A stretch of 64,000 bases of DNA from JAENVU01 sp038250905 (GCA_038250905.1 JBBSBV010000015.1:35875-99874); one strand, 5' to 3'; positions 17,479-27,247 are shown, counted from the stretch's first letter. The notes: a model not told the origin generated them from the sequence alone. Numbers and translations: made by a program.

Positions 17479-17722
17479 GCGCGGTTACCGCGATGAGCTC
17501 GGCTGCGAGTTCGGAGCCGTAGAGAATGCGCAGGAACTCGTGCTGGACGCCCCGCTCATCGAGCTCCGGGTGCCGCCACCGGATTCCGCTACGAGAAAGC
17601 GCCCGCACATCATCCGAGAGTTGAAAGGCGATCTCGACGCGTTGTGATGGCTTCATGGCACGGTACGCCGCGATCTGAACCTCACGCGCTTCGTCAGTCG
17701 TGTCGCTCGGCCGGACGCTCAT
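17465..17722 (-). CDS. small partner of the nucleotidyltransferase (putative antitoxin)
   Basis: 85 residues, mainly helical and acidic, with no recognised DNA-binding domain; the segment AAYRAMKPSQRVEIAFQLSD followed by VRALSRSGIRWRHP is typical of small proteins encoded just before nucleotidyltransferases. It overlaps the nucleotidyltransferase by 14 nt. Role as antitoxin or cofactor is inferred from this arrangement only. Confidence 0.7.
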   Translation of the reverse strand: MSVRPSDTTDEAREVQIAAYRAMKPSQRVEIAFQLSDDVRALSRSGIRWRHPELDERGVQHEFLRILYGSELAAELIAVTAHDDS

Positions 17723-18083
17723 TCCGCTGAGCGTACCGGCGGAGCAAGATCGAATCCGAGGGTCCGGAAGGTTGTGTGCGATCAGGCTCCAGCGTCGATG
17801 ACCCGCTTACCCATTGGGACCGACGAGCATTGAGTCATTCTCCCATGCGGCGAGCGCGCTCCCGGCAACGCGACAGACCACATGGTTCGCCTCGCGCATC
17901 GGGCCATCTGCCCGATAGCACGGGGTCCCTTCCCGGAATCCGGGTGGCCGATCCGTCGTAGCCGGCCGGTCGGAGCTTCGACGCGCACGGTCGAGGACCC
18001 ACGTCCGCCGCCGACGGGCTGGACCGCCGGAGAGCGCCCGCGTACCGTGACCCGGGAACGCATCCATCTCGAGAGGAGTCGCC
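17723..18083. other. 361-bp intergenic region with a palindromic repeat
   Basis: No gene supported. It holds the palindrome at 17898-17916 and the promoter and ribosome-binding site (GAGAGGAGTCGCC) of the aldehyde dehydrogenase gene. Confidence 0.45.
17898..17916. repeat. dispersed palindrome copy
   Basis: Perfect 7-bp arms ATCGGGC/GCCCGAT around CATCT. Unlike most copies it is upstream of the nearest gene start (18084) and behind a divergent gene. Confidence 0.65.
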
Positions 18084-19592
18084 ATGAGCGACGCGCAGCT
18101 GTACATCGACGGTGGCTGGGTCGACGCGCAATCGGGCGAGACCTTTTCCACCTTCGCACCGTCCACCGGCGAGAAGATCGCCGATGTCGCCAAAGCCGGC
18201 CGTGAGGACGCTCAGCGTGCGGTCCAGGCCGCGCGAACGGCGTTCGACGAGGGGCCGTGGCCCAAGATGTCAGGCAAGGAGCGGGCCGAGAAGCTGCGCG
18301 CGGTCGCAGAGGTCATCAACGGCCGCAGCGCGGAGATCGCCGAGATCGAGGCGCGCGACGGCGGCGGCACGATCAAGAAGGCGATGTTCGCCGACGTGCC
18401 GGGCGCCGTCTCCACCTTCCAGACCTTCGCCGACTGCGCGGAGAACGAGCCCGACGTCATCCAACGCGGCGAGAGTCCGTTCCCGCCGGCCAAGAGCATC
18501 GTGCGGCGCGAGCCGTACGGCGTCTGCAGCGGCATCGTGCCCTGGAACTTCCCGTTCCTCATGGCCGGCTGGAAGATCGCGCCGGCGATCGCGGCCGGCA
18601 ACTGCGTGGTGCTCAAGCCGGCGAGCTTCACGTCGCTCAGCGCGATCGAGATGGTGAAGGCCGACGAGGAGGCAGACATCCCGCCGGGCGTCGTCAATCT
18701 CATCACCGGTCCCGGTGGCAGCGCCGGCGAGGAGCTCGCGCAGCACTCACTCGTCGACAAGGTGGCGTTCACCGGTTCCACCGAGGTCGGGAAGCGCATC
18801 ATGCAGCTCGCGTCCGGCACGGTGAAGAAGGTGACGCTCGAATTGGGCGGCAAGTCGGCGAACATCGTGCTCGACGACGCCGACCTCGACCTCGCGGCCG
18901 CCGGCGTGCTCTGGGGCACGTTCTTCCACAACGGCCAGGTGTGCGAGTCGGGGACGCGTGCCCTGGTGTCGCGCTCGATCTACGACGAGTTCGTCGGCCT
19001 GCTCGTGGAGCGCGCGGGCAAGATCGTGATCGGCGACAACATGGACATGAACACCGACCTCGGACCGCTCGTGGCTCCGAGTCAGGCTGACACCACCGAG
19101 CGGTACGTGAAGCTCGGACTCGACGAGGGTGCCAAGCTGCTGTGCGGTGGCTCGAGGCCCACCGGCCTGGCTGCCGGACTCGACCAGACCGCGTACTTCC
19201 AGCCGACGATCTTCGAGGCCGACAACTCGATGAAGATCGCGCAGGAGGAGATCTTCGGACCGGTGTTGTGTGTGATCCCGTTCGACTCCGACGACGAGGC
19301 GATCAAGATCGCGAACGACTCGATCTACGGGCTCGGCGGCGGGGTGTGGTCGAAGGACACGGATCGGGCGCACGAGGTCGCGGCAGGCATGCGCACCGGC
19401 ACCGTGTGGATCAACGACTACCACATGATCACGCCGACGGAACCGTTCGGTGGCTACAAGCAATCAGGGATCGGGCGTGAGCTCGGCGACTACGGCTACA
19501 ACGAGTATCGCCAGATCAAGCACGTGTGGCAGAACACCGCCACCGATCGCAACGGCTACCTGCACTTCTCGGCGCTGAGCGGCAACATTTGA
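18084..19592 (+). CDS. NAD(P)-dependent aldehyde dehydrogenase
   Basis: 502 residues, normal family length. Oxidises an aldehyde to the acid. Visible: the substrate/cofactor segment IVPWNFPFLMAGWKIAPAI, FTGSTEVGKRI, catalytic Glu in LELGGKSANIV near 253 and nucleophile Cys in NGQVCESGTRAL near 287, plus EIFGPVLCVIPF near 389. Excellent ribosome-binding site (GAGAGGAGTCGCC ATG). The next gene, a DUF779 protein, is the usual companion of this subgroup. Substrate not readable from sequence. Confidence 0.95.
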   Translation: MSDAQLYIDGGWVDAQSGETFSTFAPSTGEKIADVAKAGREDAQRAVQAARTAFDEGPWPKMSGKERAEKLRAVAEVINGRSAEIAEIEARDGGGTIKKAMFADVPGAVSTFQTFADCAENEPDVIQRGESPFPPAKSIVRREPYGVCSGIVPWNFPFLMAGWKIAPAIAAGNCVVLKPASFTSLSAIEMVKADEEADIPPGVVNLITGPGGSAGEELAQHSLVDKVAFTGSTEVGKRIMQLASGTVKKVTLELGGKSANIVLDDADLDLAAAGVLWGTFFHNGQVCESGTRALVSRSIYDEFVGLLVERAGKIVIGDNMDMNTDLGPLVAPSQADTTERYVKLGLDEGAKLLCGGSRPTGLAAGLDQTAYFQPTIFEADNSMKIAQEEIFGPVLCVIPFDSDDEAIKIANDSIYGLGGGVWSKDTDRAHEVAAGMRTGTVWINDYHMITPTEPFGGYKQSGIGRELGDYGYNEYRQIKHVWQNTATDRNGYLHFSALSGNI

Positions 19593-19594
19593 GA

Positions 19595-20026
19595 GTGACC
19601 GGCACCGCCGCGGCGGCGCGCATCGTCGAACGGGCGAAGCGTGACCGTCGCGGCGCGTTGGTCTTCACGATCGGCACTGGTTGTTGCGAGTCAACCGCCC
19701 CGTTCCTCTACGAGGACTTCTGGCCCGGACCCGACAGCGAGACGGTCGGTGAGGTCGGGGGAGTGCCCGTGTTCGCGCCCGAGTATCTGCGCTCGCTGTA
19801 CCCGGGCGAGGACAGCGTCGTGGTCGACGTCGAGGACGGTCTGATGGCCGAGTCGATGTCGATCGAGACCGAGTACGGCTGCCGGTTCGTCTTGCGTGAT
19901 CGTGAGGGCACAGTGGTCGAAGGCCCGACGACCGCGCCCTGCCACGTTCCCGAGTCGGTGTCGGCGCTGCGCGCCCGCGGTCCGCAGGAATTGCCGGAGG
20001 CGCTCCGCGGGGTCCGGATGCGTTGA
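19595..20026 (+). CDS. DUF779 protein accompanying aldehyde dehydrogenase
   Basis: 143 residues. Contains FTIGTGCCESTAPFLYEDFW near residue 26, the Cys-Cys signature of DUF779, and EYGCRFVLRDREG. The family is regularly encoded next to aldehyde dehydrogenases; its biochemical role is unknown, although the conserved cysteines suggest metal or redox function. GTG at 19595 is chosen; a TTG at 19589 overlapping the upstream stop is an alternative. Co-transcription with the dehydrogenase is almost certain. Confidence 0.82.
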   Translation: MTGTAAAARIVERAKRDRRGALVFTIGTGCCESTAPFLYEDFWPGPDSETVGEVGGVPVFAPEYLRSLYPGEDSVVVDVEDGLMAESMSIETEYGCRFVLRDREGTVVEGPTTAPCHVPESVSALRARGPQELPEALRGVRMR

Positions 20027-20188
20027 GGAACGCGAATGACACGCGACGTGTCTGAGCGCGCGTCCTGAGGCGCGACCTCGGCTGACGGTGCACCTCGCGG
20101 GCCAGCGCGGCGTTTCGCCCGAGCGCGTGCCCGCCACCATCCTCATGGCCGAGTACACCTAGGCCCACAGGATTTGGCCTCGTGCCGC

Positions 20189-21100
20189 TCAGCCCGGCGA
20201 GTGGTGCGACAGCCATTCAGCTTTGGCGGTGTCGTATCGCGCGGTGTTGCTGGTGATGACCGTGTCCGGGCACCGAGAGCGCCAGGCGGCCGCGCCCGGA
20301 AACGCGCCTGCGCCCTCCCAAACGATCACGTTCCCCGAACACGCCAACGGGCCCGTCGGCGGTTCGAGCGTCCCGTGGTTCGGTGGTTGGCGCGCCATGA
20401 ACACGTTGTTCGTGAGGACCACCGGCGGCGCTTGACTCGACCACTTGAAGAATCCGCCCGTGCCGGGGCTCGGCCCGCTGTACACCGAACGCATCGGCTC
20501 GAGCGCGCCAACATTGTGGTCGATCACCACGAGGTTGTGGCGACCGTCGAGTTTCGACGACGCGGGCCGCGACGAGAACATCACATAACAACCGTCGAGC
20601 AGGTTGTCGCGGATGACACCCGAATGCACATAGTCGTTCTCGATGCAATCGTCGTGCACGTGTTGGACCCACGAACCCTCGATGTCGAAATCCTGCGCGC
20701 TGCCACCCGCTCCGTCTTTCGGCTTGATCCCGTCTCCGGCATTCACGACGTGGGCGCCGAAGACGGTGAACTCGGGCTGCGAGAAGCGCAGACCAGCCCG
20801 GTAATGCCACTTGCTCCACCGGTCCGTGTCGGGCCACTCGCCGATCATCACCCCACCCACCATGCACGCGCCCCGCGCATCGCCGAGGAAACTAACCTGG
20901 TAGTCGCCGACCCCGGTCCATATGGCGCCGACCGCCATCAGGGTTGTGCCCGCGGCGACCGGATCGACCCGAGCCGCCTGAAGACCAGTGACGGTGATCC
21001 GGGGCTTGGTCTGCTTGCACGTGACGGGCCGCGACGGCTGACCGTTGCATCCCGGCACCGCGAGGGGAAGTACCGCCAAAACCGTCAAGACCGCGCGCAT
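20189..21100 (-). CDS. exported beta-helix-like protein, probable lipoprotein (paralogue of 29233-30477)
   Basis: 303 residues. Signal sequence MRAVLTVLAVLPLAVPGC ends in a possible lipobox Cys. The body has short turns rich in Asn/Asp/Gly with motifs repeated in its paralogue: HVHDDCIENDYVHSGVIRDN, LLDGCYVMFSSR, GFFKWSS, GNVIVWEG. This resembles right-handed parallel beta-helix proteins (polysaccharide lyase or adhesin type). The start at 21100 is decided by GGAGGAGGCCCG before ATG. It is divergent from the LCP gene. Function unknown. Confidence 0.75.
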   Translation of the reverse strand: MRAVLTVLAVLPLAVPGCNGQPSRPVTCKQTKPRITVTGLQAARVDPVAAGTTLMAVGAIWTGVGDYQVSFLGDARGACMVGGVMIGEWPDTDRWSKWHYRAGLRFSQPEFTVFGAHVVNAGDGIKPKDGAGGSAQDFDIEGSWVQHVHDDCIENDYVHSGVIRDNLLDGCYVMFSSRPASSKLDGRHNLVVIDHNVGALEPMRSVYSGPSPGTGGFFKWSSQAPPVVLTNNVFMARQPPNHGTLEPPTGPLACSGNVIVWEGAGAFPGAAAWRSRCPDTVITSNTARYDTAKAEWLSHHSPG

Positions 21101-21350
21101 CGGGCCTCCTCCCGCCGCCCGCTCGCAGTGATGCACGAACCGACGGAGTCCATTCGCCTGCCGTGTTGCGCCCTCTTGGGCGAATAGAACTTAATGTCCG
21201 GACTTCCCTGCCACAAGGCTCGAGGGGCAAGACTTCCGGTCGGCCGGGTCGGGACCGGTGATCGTCTGGGTGAGTAATGGCCAATTGGACACATTCGTGA
21301 TGCACACCTAGCTTCCCGGCCGCAGGGGTTGGTGACGGGCAGGGCACACG

Positions 21351-22430
21351 ATGACCACGAGTCTCCGGGGGGTGACGAACACGGCTCCAACGGGGTCTCG
21401 CCGTGCGTCGCTCCCGGGCCGGAGACCGCGGTCTCGGACCGTCCCCCGGGTCACCGGCGCTCCGCGCACCCGCCGTTGGTGGCGGATCGGGTTGATCGCG
21501 GTCGCGGTCATCGTGACCGCAACGGTGGGGTTCGGTCTGGCGGTGTGGTCGCGGATCGACCGACGTCATCTCACCCTCCCCGGATCAGCCGGTGGCACGA
21601 CCTACCTCATCGTCGGGTCCGACTCCCGCGCCTTCGTCCAATCCGCCTCGGACCGAGCGCGATTCGGGTCGTCGACCAACGTCGTCGGTGAGCGCGCCGA
21701 CGTGCTGCTCGTCGTCCGCCGCGTCGGCAGCACCACCACGGTGATGAACATCCCGCGTGATCTCGTCGTCATCTCCGCCCAGGGCGCACCAACGCGAATC
21801 ACGATGAGTCTCAGCGCGGGGCTGCAGTCGCTCGTGGACGTGACCTGTCACTCGCTGGGCATCGGCGTCGATCATGTCGCGCTCGTCCACTTCGACGGGC
21901 TGCGCGATGCCATCGATGCGGTCGGCGGCATCGACGTCGCGGTACCGACGCCCATCCGCGACACCACGACCGGCCTCGACATTCGGCGCGCCGGGACCTC
22001 CCGCCTCGACGGCCAGCAGGCGCTCGCACTCGTGCGCTCACGCACCGGCGAGCGCCTGGTCAACAACAAGTGGGAGCCGGAGCCGCCGTCGGCATCGGAG
22101 CGGGGCGGTCGTGCCGACACCGTGTTGCGCGCCCTCGGTGCGCGCGCGCCGTTGTCGCTGACCACTCCGATCGTCGACGCCGAGAAACTGTGGGCGTTCG
22201 CCGGGGCTGTGACCGTCGACGACGGACTCGGTCCCTCCGGGCTCCGCGCACTCGCGTCCATCCTGCAATCCCTCCACACCGCCACGCGTGCCGATCTGCC
22301 CGTCGCGTTTCATCCCGGTGTCGTACCCGAGGCATTGGCACGGCCGGCCGCCGTGACGATGCTGCGTCATTTCGAGGAGCCGTCAGCGGACTGCACGCCG
22401 CGGCTGCCCACCATCCGATCAGGAGGCTGA
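21351..22430 (+). CDS. LytR-CpsA-Psr (LCP) family cell-wall glycopolymer transferase
   Basis: 359 residues. Basic N-terminal cytoplasmic tail, one TM helix (about 45-66, IGLIAVAVIVTATVGFGLAV), then an extracellular LCP domain: TTYLIVGSDSRAF, ERADVLLVVRR, MNIPRDLVV, DAVGGIDVAVPTPI and ALALVRSRTGE, with the Arg/Asp residues that bind the polyprenyl pyrophosphate. LCP proteins attach glycopolymers to peptidoglycan. Its last codons carry the GGAGG ribosome-binding site of the next gene, 3 nt downstream, so the two are coupled. Confidence 0.93.
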   Translation: MTTSLRGVTNTAPTGSRRASLPGRRPRSRTVPRVTGAPRTRRWWRIGLIAVAVIVTATVGFGLAVWSRIDRRHLTLPGSAGGTTYLIVGSDSRAFVQSASDRARFGSSTNVVGERADVLLVVRRVGSTTTVMNIPRDLVVISAQGAPTRITMSLSAGLQSLVDVTCHSLGIGVDHVALVHFDGLRDAIDAVGGIDVAVPTPIRDTTTGLDIRRAGTSRLDGQQALALVRSRTGERLVNNKWEPEPPSASERGGRADTVLRALGARAPLSLTTPIVDAEKLWAFAGAVTVDDGLGPSGLRALASILQSLHTATRADLPVAFHPGVVPEALARPAAVTMLRHFEEPSADCTPRLPTIRSGG

Positions 22431-22433
22431 CCC

Positions 22434-25373
22434 ATGAACCCACTCACCACCCTCGCCCGACGCCGGCTGGTACCGCTGCTCGTGGTTGCACTCGGAATGG
22501 CGGGATCGGCCTCGGTCCTGGTACTCGGGACGGCGAACGCGGCGAACCCACCGGTGACTCTCACCCCGACATCGGGGCCTCCGGGGACCGCGATCACGGT
22601 CCAGCTGCCGAGTGCATGCGGGTCGGCGGCCGGTCCGGCCCACCTCTACCTCTCCGCCGAGTCCGTCGTCGGGGCGGCGGCGTTCCCTGGCGTCAACGTG
22701 GCGGTCCCGACCAACGCACCCGTGACCCAAGGGGTCCTCGACGCACCCGCGAGTTCGCCGCCGGGTTCGTACCTCGTGAACGCGTACTGCCAACCCGATC
22801 TCGATCCGCCGACCAGTTACGGCCAGGCAACCTTTCTCGTGACCGACGGCAGCCCCCTGCCACCGCTCACCGTCACGCCCACATCCGGAACGATCGGCAC
22901 CGTCATCGACGTCGCGGCGCCCTGCGCACCTGCCGCCGGACAGCCCACGGCCACGCTTTCCGTCGTGCTGTTCTCGCCGACCCAACCCGACCAGATCGCC
23001 TACGGCAGCAACTCGGGTGTGGGCCCGACGTTGCACGCCGAGGTCACTGTGCCGTTCGGTTTCCCTATCGGTGACGCGAAGGTCGCGGCGTCGTGCTTCG
23101 ACTACCTCAGCACCTCGACCTTCGCCGAAAGTACGTTCGCGGTCTCGGCGGCACCGCCGTCCGCCCTCTCCGTCAACGATCTCGACCATGGCGTGACCGC
23201 GCCCCAGCTCGTCGAGTCGTTGACGGGTGGCGGTCTGGCATCGATCAGCAATGTCACCTACACGGGAGCCAATGGCGCTGCCGGTGCCTTCGCCGACACC
23301 GGCACCGCGGTCGGCTTCGGCGCCGGCGTGGTGCTGGGAAGCGGATCGGTCCAGACCACGTCGAGCTCCTCGTCGTGCTCACGCGGTGTGGAAGGACCGA
23401 ACACCTGCACCGGGAATACAACCGATTACGGAACCAGTGGCGACGCCGACCTCACCGCGTTGGCCAACGTCACGACCAACGACGCGTCGGTGCTCGAGTT
23501 CGACTTCGTGCCGCAGTTCTCCACTGTGCAGTTCGACTATGTCTTCGCGTCCGACGAGTACAACGAGTTCGCGAACAGCCCGTACAACGACGTGTTCGGC
23601 TTCTTCGTCAATGGCGTCAACTGCGCCACCGTCGGAACCGACCCCGCCGTGCCGGTCTCGGTGAACACCATCAACGGCGGGAACCCACTCGGCACCGACG
23701 CGCATCGCCCCGAGCTCTATCGCGACAACTCCGCCGGAGCGCTCGATACCGAGATGGACGGGCTGACCACGGTGCTCCACTGCAACGCACTCGTGACGCC
23801 CAACGCGACCAACCACATGAAGCTCGCGATCGCCGACGGTTCCGACACCTCCCTCGACAGCAACGTCTTCATCGAGGCCGGCAGCCTGGTCAGCGGCAGC
23901 AGCATCACCGGATCGCTCAGCGACGGAGCCCAGCACGGTGCGACGATCACCGTCCCGACAGGAACTCCCGTCGTCGCGAGCGCGGCGCTCTCGGGAGTCA
24001 CGGCGGCGACGGCAACGGGAACGGTCCACTACCGGTTCACCACCGGCGCATCGTGCGACACGGTCATCGCCGACGGCGGCACGAAGACGGTCACCGGCGG
24101 CACCGTTCCGGATTCCGACCCCGTGACGCTCCCCGCCGGCACCTACTCGATGGTCGCCTCGTACAGCGGCGACGTCGGCCACAACGCGTCGAGCATCGGA
24201 TGCGGTGACGTCCAGCTCACCGTCACCGGAACCGGCGGGGCCCTCGCCGTGAGCCTGACGCCCACCACCGATTCGGTCATGGTCGGCACGAACCACGTGT
24301 TCACCGCGGCCGTGACCCAAGATTCAGCGCCGCAAGCGGGCCTCCCGGTGATCTTCGCCGTGATCTCCGGCCCCAACGCGGGAATCCTCGGTGGGGGGAT
24401 CACCGATGCCGACGGACACGTGACGTTCGGGTTCGCCTCCTCGTCGGCGGGCACCGACGTGATGCGCTCGGCCGCATTCGTCGGCAGCGTCGCCACCATC
24501 TCGAACGACGCGTCCGTCACCTGGACCCAGCCACCGTCGGGCCTCGGCGTGACCGGGTCGACGAGCCCGCCGACGATCACGTCGGGCAGCACTGGGCGCG
24601 TTCATTTCGTGATCGACAACCCCGGGCCCGGACCCGCCGAGGGCGTCTACGCGGTCGTCTCGGTGCCGGCGGACGCCACACCGATCGGCGCGTCTTCGTC
24701 CCAAGGTGGATGCACCGCGTTCGCAGGGAACCAGGCCATCTGTCTCATCGGTTCGATCCCCGAGGGTGGGAATGCGTCGATCGACGTGCTCGTCCGAGCC
24801 AACAACGCCTCGGTCGGAGCAAACCTGCCGGTGACCATCACGGTGCACTCGACCGGGAAGGACCCGGTCGGCGTCGACGCGGGCCCCGCGGTGATCGCCG
24901 CTTCACCCGACGAGGCGATCGGATTCGTCGGGCCGAGCCAGACCATCTCGACCGGCACCGATGCCACCCCGGCGAACCCGACGGTTGCATCGTTCCGTAT
25001 GCCGAGCAAGAGCCAGGGCGCGCCGATCACGCTCCGGCTCGAGACCGCCGGCGTCGGCACCTTCTGTGGTTCGCAACCCTGTAACGGGAAGATCATCTTC
25101 CTGTCGCCGTTCGAAGGCGTGAACAACCCGCGCTCGCCGGCCCGGCTGAAACTCACCTGGGACAAGTCGATCGCCGGACGCGGCACGAAGTCGCAGATCT
25201 ACGTGCAGAAGCAGCCGGACGGACCAATCACCGTCGTGCCGACGTGCGACAACACCGACAAGCACATCGCAATACCGTCCCCGTGCATCCACGAGAAGGA
25301 GAAGCTCGACAACGGCGACATCATGTTCGAGATCGTGCTGCTCTCCGGCGACCCGAGGTTCGCCCGCCGGTAA
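22434..25373 (+). CDS. large secreted choice-of-anchor L protein with Ig-like and DUF11-like domains
   Basis: 979 residues. Signal peptide ends near TANAANP (about residue 36). Two IPT-like repeats follow (both with LTPTSG/VTPTSGT...GT), then a choice-of-anchor L domain (about 240-480; FDYVFASDEYNEFANSPYND near 365 is diagnostic), Big-type repeats (about 490-700; AGLPVIFAVISGPNAGILGG), a DUF11-like segment (about 705-800; GRVHFVIDNPGPGPAEGVYA) and a unique C-terminus. No sortase motif or TM anchor is visible, so it may be released or held non-covalently. Coupled to the LCP gene, suggesting display on the wall. A strong GGAGG site precedes ATG. Confidence 0.88.
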   Translation: MNPLTTLARRRLVPLLVVALGMAGSASVLVLGTANAANPPVTLTPTSGPPGTAITVQLPSACGSAAGPAHLYLSAESVVGAAAFPGVNVAVPTNAPVTQGVLDAPASSPPGSYLVNAYCQPDLDPPTSYGQATFLVTDGSPLPPLTVTPTSGTIGTVIDVAAPCAPAAGQPTATLSVVLFSPTQPDQIAYGSNSGVGPTLHAEVTVPFGFPIGDAKVAASCFDYLSTSTFAESTFAVSAAPPSALSVNDLDHGVTAPQLVESLTGGGLASISNVTYTGANGAAGAFADTGTAVGFGAGVVLGSGSVQTTSSSSSCSRGVEGPNTCTGNTTDYGTSGDADLTALANVTTNDASVLEFDFVPQFSTVQFDYVFASDEYNEFANSPYNDVFGFFVNGVNCATVGTDPAVPVSVNTINGGNPLGTDAHRPELYRDNSAGALDTEMDGLTTVLHCNALVTPNATNHMKLAIADGSDTSLDSNVFIEAGSLVSGSSITGSLSDGAQHGATITVPTGTPVVASAALSGVTAATATGTVHYRFTTGASCDTVIADGGTKTVTGGTVPDSDPVTLPAGTYSMVASYSGDVGHNASSIGCGDVQLTVTGTGGALAVSLTPTTDSVMVGTNHVFTAAVTQDSAPQAGLPVIFAVISGPNAGILGGGITDADGHVTFGFASSSAGTDVMRSAAFVGSVATISNDASVTWTQPPSGLGVTGSTSPPTITSGSTGRVHFVIDNPGPGPAEGVYAVVSVPADATPIGASSSQGGCTAFAGNQAICLIGSIPEGGNASIDVLVRANNASVGANLPVTITVHSTGKDPVGVDAGPAVIAASPDEAIGFVGPSQTISTGTDATPANPTVASFRMPSKSQGAPITLRLETAGVGTFCGSQPCNGKIIFLSPFEGVNNPRSPARLKLTWDKSIAGRGTKSQIYVQKQPDGPITVVPTCDNTDKHIAIPSPCIHEKEKLDNGDIMFEIVLLSGDPRFARR

Positions 25374-25627
25374 CCGCGTCAGCCCACGCCTGCGGAATGG
25401 GCCCGCAACCCAGCTCGTCGCAACCATCGCTGGAGGGTCGACACGCGGCCGCGGTGGTGCCCGACGGTCCCGGCCCTCGACACACCGTGGCGCTCATCGG
25501 GAACACGCCGGATGGCTGGTTCAGTAGAGGCGCGCATCGGCACAGTTCCGAAGTCGCGGCATCCTCTTGTCCGGGGGTGAACTATGGCGGAGAACGCGAC
25601 TCTGACTCGAGCTTTCTCGCGGGTCCT

Positions 25628-25774
25628 CTGCTCGACAAGGACGAGATTCACAAGTGTCTCGGCGATCTCGCAGTGGAGTTGGGCCGGCACGAAGCAGGCG
25701 CCATTGAGATCGTCGTGGTGGGTAGCTCGTACCTCGCGACAGTTCGGTCAAGAGACACTCACGATCACGGCTGA
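25628..25774 (+). pseudogene. possible N-terminal fragment of a DUF6036-like nucleotidyltransferase
   Basis: The frame reads LLDKDEIHKCLGDLAVELGR then HEAGAIEIVVVGSSYLATVR and SRDTHDHG. The order helix-strand-VGG/S-helix matches the start of the intact DUF6036-like gene at 42385-42912 (LIQAIDLLVEDLRKQ...IRIVGGAAVALQ). It stops before the catalytic DxD. Weak, short match. Confidence 0.35.
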
Positions 25775-25943
25775 CCGCGGCGGCATCACGGCCGCACAAC
25801 CCTTCGAGCGGTGACGCTCCCGTCGAACGCGGCCGCTTGGCACGGGAGGTACTCTCGGCTCGCTGTTCAGCTACAGCACTTCAGAACATTTTCACGACGA
25901 CAAAACTGCCGGCTGCATTGCCTCGCGCTCGTCGCGCCGCAGC

Positions 25944-26000
25944 AAAGACGCTCGGAAAACGGTCGGCATCTGAATTGAGGTCGCTGGTCATCGGACCTGG
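25944..26000 (+). pseudogene. decayed copy of the GNAT toxin 3' end and flank
   Basis: 57 nt matching 16793-16849 with 4 substitutions. It covers the last codons of the GNAT gene (ending GGTCGGCATCTGA) and the start of the downstream palindrome. The rest of the gene is absent. Confidence 0.75.
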
Positions 26001-26010
26001 ACCCCGATCG
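25989..26010. repeat. dispersed palindrome, degenerate copy
   Basis: CATCGGACC...CCCCGATCG; partner of the copy at 16835 through the duplicated flank. Confidence 0.4.
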
Positions 26011-26161
26011 ACACCGCCGGACAGCCGAGCGATCACCGCGCCGCCCTCCTCTGGTCGTAACCAGATCCCAAACCCGGTGGGGCGTGACCGCGTCGCATGC
26101 ACGGCGCTCTTGGCGCTCGGCGATCGTTAAAGGAATGGGAACCCTTTGTCGATCGTGAACC

Positions 26162-27208
26162 ATGGCAGTGATCGACGAGGGTCTTTCTTCTTCGGCATCA
26201 TCAGCGTCTGAATGCGGTGTCGCCGATGTCCGACGATCCGGAGCATGGGTTCGTCGGCGGGCAATCGAGCGAGAAGTCGCGTTCCTGCAAGCGCGTCGGC
26301 GCCCGCTCGTGATCACCCTCGCGCTCTTCGCTCTCCTGGTGATGGCGATGGTCGTGTTGACACGCGGAGCGACACGCGGATTTCTGATTGGGGTTGCATC
26401 CGCAAGTTACATCTGGACGATCATCGCTGTCGTGACGCAGACCACGGGTACCGCCGCGACCCGCATGGGCGACACCGCGGAACGGCGGGCTGCAGGCCAA
26501 TTGGGCAAGCTCGGTGGCGAATGGTCGGTACTCCACGACATCCCATTCCCAGGCCGAGGCAACGTCGACCATGTCGCGATCGGAACGCGCGGTGTGTTCG
26601 CCATAGAAACGAAATGGCGCAGCACGGCCTGGGAGGTCGCGCCTCCCGATCAGTACGTCGTCGCGGCCGCGTCGCAGGCGTATCACAATGCGGTAGCGGT
26701 ACAGGAACTCCTCGCTGACGCGGGCGTCCTCGTCAAGGTCATCCCCGTACTGACATGGTGGAGCGCACACACTCCCGAAGGTCGCTCGAATGAGCCACAA
26801 CGCGTCGGCGCGACACGAGTGCTTCCCGGCGACCAGCTGACCGATTGGCTCGCTAAACAACCCGAACTCGACCTTGACATTGAGCAACGGCGCGCCGTCA
26901 AACAGCTACTGATCGAGCACACCCGGGTCAGGGAGTTGTCCGCCGGAGATTTCGGGCCCGACAGTTGGCGAGACATCCTCCTTCCTTGGATCGCCGTTCC
27001 GTTCGCAGCAACCTTCGGCCTCCTCGCAAGCCTCGTCGTCATAAGCGCGTTGCGGGGCTTCTACGCCTGCGGAGTCGGTATCACGGGGCTGCTCGCACTT
27101 GGCTGGCTGGTGGCCCGATGGCAGCCGAGCCGCCCGGCTGCACTCGGATGGACAGCGGGTGTGATGGCCGGCATCGTGGCGCTCGGAGGGGCCCTTCTGA
27201 TGGGCTAG
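26162..27208 (+). CDS. NERD-domain membrane protein
   Basis: 348 residues. Two TM helices (about 48-68, PLVITLALFALLVMAMVVL; about 73-93), a cytoplasmic NERD (nuclease-related) domain (about 110-200) with GERSVLHD-like GEWSVLHDIPFPGRGNVDHV and GTRGVFAIETKW carrying the D...E-x-K core, then two more C-terminal TM helices (about 290-340). NERD proteins resemble Holliday-junction/restriction-endonuclease folds and are often linked to DNA processing or defence; activity here is unproven. No close operon partner. Only a weak ribosome-binding site (AAAGGAATGGG, 15 nt upstream). Confidence 0.8.
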   Translation: MAVIDEGLSSSASSASECGVADVRRSGAWVRRRAIEREVAFLQARRRPLVITLALFALLVMAMVVLTRGATRGFLIGVASASYIWTIIAVVTQTTGTAATRMGDTAERRAAGQLGKLGGEWSVLHDIPFPGRGNVDHVAIGTRGVFAIETKWRSTAWEVAPPDQYVVAAASQAYHNAVAVQELLADAGVLVKVIPVLTWWSAHTPEGRSNEPQRVGATRVLPGDQLTDWLAKQPELDLDIEQRRAVKQLLIEHTRVRELSAGDFGPDSWRDILLPWIAVPFAATFGLLASLVVISALRGFYACGVGITGLLALGWLVARWQPSRPAALGWTAGVMAGIVALGGALLMG

Positions 27209-27247
27209 AGGTTGCCGAGCTCAAGAGACGCGGCGCCGAGCTCCGTC

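Larger units (their letters stand above)
25374..26161. other. 788-bp region of gene remnants
   Basis: No intact gene. It contains a nucleotidyltransferase-like fragment (25628-25774), a decayed copy of the GNAT toxin 3' end (25944-26000) and a degenerate palindrome (25989-26010). It looks like the ruin of a toxin-antitoxin cluster. Confidence 0.5.
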
